This document shows positions 7,376-7,939 of a DNA stretch of 7,939 nucleotides, in pieces. The position numbers and the translations under genes are program-made. The notes below the pieces were generated by a model that searched no databases, was not told where the DNA came from, and worked only from the letters and a program-made list of their open reading frames with translations. Numbering within the stretch: position 1 is the first letter of the stretch; every line of letters starts with the position of its first letter. The stretch is from Bacteroidota bacterium (GTDB lineage: Bacteria > Bacteroidota > Bacteroidia > Bacteroidales > JADFUO01): contig JADFUO010000201.1 in assembly GCA_015222115.1 (NCBI GenBank), forward strand, positions 1 through 7,939, read 5' to 3'.

Positions 7376-7393
7376 ATCCAGAATACTCAGGAT
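7376..7393. repeat. Imperfect palindrome, first copy of a TACTCAGGAT element
   Basis: ATCC at 7376-7379 pairs with GGAT at 7390-7393 around a nearly self-complementary core (GAATACTC). The right half, TACTCAGGAT, recurs exactly at 7522-7531 in the longer palindrome. It marks the edge of the repeat block. Confidence 0.5.
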
Positions 7394-7507
7394 GTTATAC
7401 TATAGGCTAAGGCTCCATTCGGACTCCTTTCAGTCGTAAGGCTGAGGCTAAGACAACATACTGACTTCCTTCTGTAGTATGGCTAAGGATCTTTTCTGTT
7501 TTCGATA

Positions 7508-7537
7508 GATTTTATCCCGAGTACTCAGGATAAAATC
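7508..7537. repeat. 30-base near-perfect palindrome, REP-like
   Basis: GATTTTATCC (7508-7517) is exactly complementary to GGATAAAATC (7528-7537). The centre is GAGTACTC (7519-7526), itself a perfect palindrome, with one C/A mismatch at 7518/7527. It lacks a T-run positioned for termination on either strand and lies far from any gene end, so it looks like a short dispersed palindromic element rather than a terminator. Confidence 0.75.
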
Positions 7538-7562
7538 TTTACAAGCCATATTTCCTTTTTTC

Positions 7563-7590
7563 CCTTAGCCTCAGCCTTAGCCTCAGCCTT
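7563..7590. repeat. Tandem repeat, 12-bp unit x 2.3
   Basis: The unit CCTTAGCCTCAG is present twice in full (7563-7574, 7575-7586) followed by CCTT. It can also be read as a 6-base period, CCTYAG, alternating T and C. It forms the right arms of the long inverted repeat. Confidence 0.9.
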
Positions 7591-7724
7591 TTATTAAATA
7601 ATTTGCTAAACTATATTCATTGTTTATTCTTTAAAATAGCCGTCAGACCGCTTTTTAGACCCGCCTCAATGATTTTAATTCTTAACAAAAGCTAACGAAG
7701 AAATCTAAAATATTATTTTCCTAT

Positions 7725-7732
7725 TATCTTTG
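7725..7732 (+). promoter_or_regulatory. Predicted -7 box of the ackA promoter
   Basis: TATCTTTG is a perfect match to TAnnTTTG and is followed by TGCC, a common context in this phylum. Transcription would start near 7737-7739, giving ackA a leader of about 90 nt. No TTTG-type -33 element is evident in the expected window. Confidence 0.6.
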
Positions 7733-7754
7733 TGCCGATTTTTTAAAAAAAAAG

Positions 7755-7762
7755 CAAAGATA
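7755..7762 (-). promoter_or_regulatory. Predicted -7 box for leftward (acs) transcription
   Basis: The minus strand reads TATCTTTG, the same octamer as the ackA box, and the two form an inverted repeat separated by 22 bases. It is the only TAnnTTTG match on the minus strand that I found upstream of acs. Transcription would begin near 7748-7750, giving acs a leader of about 440 nt that includes the repeat block. Alternatively it is the other half of a regulator-binding inverted repeat. Confidence 0.45.
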
Positions 7763-7828
7763 TAATATTTTTTTAAATACAGAATAAAGCCGGTAAATAA
7801 TTAGTTATTTAAATTTAAACAACTTAAC

Positions 7829-7939
7829 ATGAAGATATTGATTTTAAATTGTGGCAGTTCTTCAATAAAGTATCAATTATTTGAAATTGAACATGAAGAA
7901 TTATTAGCAAAAGGCATTGTTGAGAGAATCGGATTAGAC
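7829..7939 (+). CDS. ackA: Acetate kinase, N-terminal part (cut by the window edge)
   Basis: The frame opens at ATG 7829 and runs without a stop for 37 codons to the end of the window. The first residues, [18 protein letters not shown], match the very characteristic acetate kinase N-terminus (M-K-[IV]-L-x-[IL]-N-x-G-S-S-S-[IL]-K), containing the active-site Asn7 and the phosphate-binding GSSS. The full enzyme has about 400 residues and interconverts acetate + ATP and acetyl phosphate + ADP, usually with Pta, which links acetyl phosphate to acetyl-CoA. The gene is divergent from acs. Its predicted promoter box lies about 100 bases upstream. There is no Shine-Dalgarno motif; AAC precedes the ATG. 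Over 90% of the gene lies outside the window, so whether pta follows cannot be seen. Confidence 0.93.
   Translation, partial: MKILILNCGSSSIKYQLFEIEHEELLAKGIVERIGLD

Larger units (their letters stand above)
7438..7590. repeat. Long inverted repeat: 15-bp arms, right arm present twice
   Basis: The left arm AAGGCTGAGGCTAAG (7438-7452) is exactly complementary to CTTAGCCTCAGCCTT at 7564-7578 and again at 7576-7590, so it could pair with either right arm. A second pair, GGCTAAGGCT (7405-7414) and AGCCTTAGCC (7573-7582), competes for the same right-hand sequence. GGCTAAGG also recurs at 7481-7488. The interior contains CATACT (7457-7462) facing AGTATG (7476-7481), plus the 30-base palindrome. If transcribed, it would fold into a branched structure with alternative pairings. 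Confidence 0.8.
7307..7828. other. acs-ackA divergent intergenic region
   Basis: The 522-base spacer has three parts. Bases 7307-7370 are almost purely A/T and contain no promoter match for acs. Bases 7376-7590 form a more G+C-rich block of inverted and tandem repeats. Bases 7591-7828 are A+T rich, with a short CG-rich island at 7639-7668 containing two AGACC-C words, and then two opposing -7 boxes. I found no tRNA, riboswitch or ORF of note in it. Confidence 0.6.

Noticed and set aside
7376..7590. CRISPR array or classical insertion sequence in the repeat block
   Set aside because: Repeats are short, unequally spaced and partly inverted with no uniform spacers; no transposase ORF and no obvious target-site duplication flank the block.
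7639..7668. CG-rich island with two AGACC words as a regulator site or small RNA
   Set aside because: Two short words with different flanks are not enough to call an operator or RNA gene.

Overview
The window looks like chromosomal DNA from a member of the Bacteroidota, probably an anaerobic or facultative Bacteroidales/Marinilabiliales-type organism. The DNA is A+T rich. Start codons are preceded by A/T-rich leaders without Shine-Dalgarno motifs. Perfect matches to the Bacteroidota -7 promoter box (TAnnTTTG) lie upstream of genes. The protein families fit as well. The species cannot be named from sequence alone.

Layout: bases 1-463 hold no intact gene, only a 58-codon plus-strand ORF (266-442) whose last ~26 codons resemble the C-terminus of adenylate kinase. 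From 7306 down to 464 there are four minus-strand genes, in transcription order: AMP-forming acetyl-CoA synthetase (acs), an OFA-type major facilitator transporter, an 893-residue fusion of ADP-forming acyl-CoA synthetase with a GNAT acetyltransferase (Pat-like), and a Sir2 NAD-dependent deacylase. Intrinsic terminators follow acs and the transporter, so the block is probably three transcription units: acs; transporter; fusion plus sirtuin. The fusion gene has its own -7 box. At the right edge, divergent from acs, is the first 37 codons of acetate kinase (ackA). The 522-base acs-ackA intergenic region carries a structured repeat block (about 7376-7590) and, close to ackA, two -7 boxes that face each other.

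Together this is an acetate/acetyl-CoA locus. It has three enzyme types for acetate and acetyl-CoA interconversion (Acs, an ADP-forming synthetase, and AckA), a candidate carboxylate carrier, and both arms of the lysine-acetylation control known for Acs: a Pat-like acetyltransferase and a sirtuin deacylase. Acs keeps the PKTRSGK motif with its target lysine (Lys595). Unlike enterobacterial Pat, the fusion keeps the catalytic SHTG histidine (His257), so it may be both an active CoA ligase and an acetyltransferase. The most unusual structural features are the face-to-face acs/ackA promoters and the repeat block that would lie in a long acs leader RNA.
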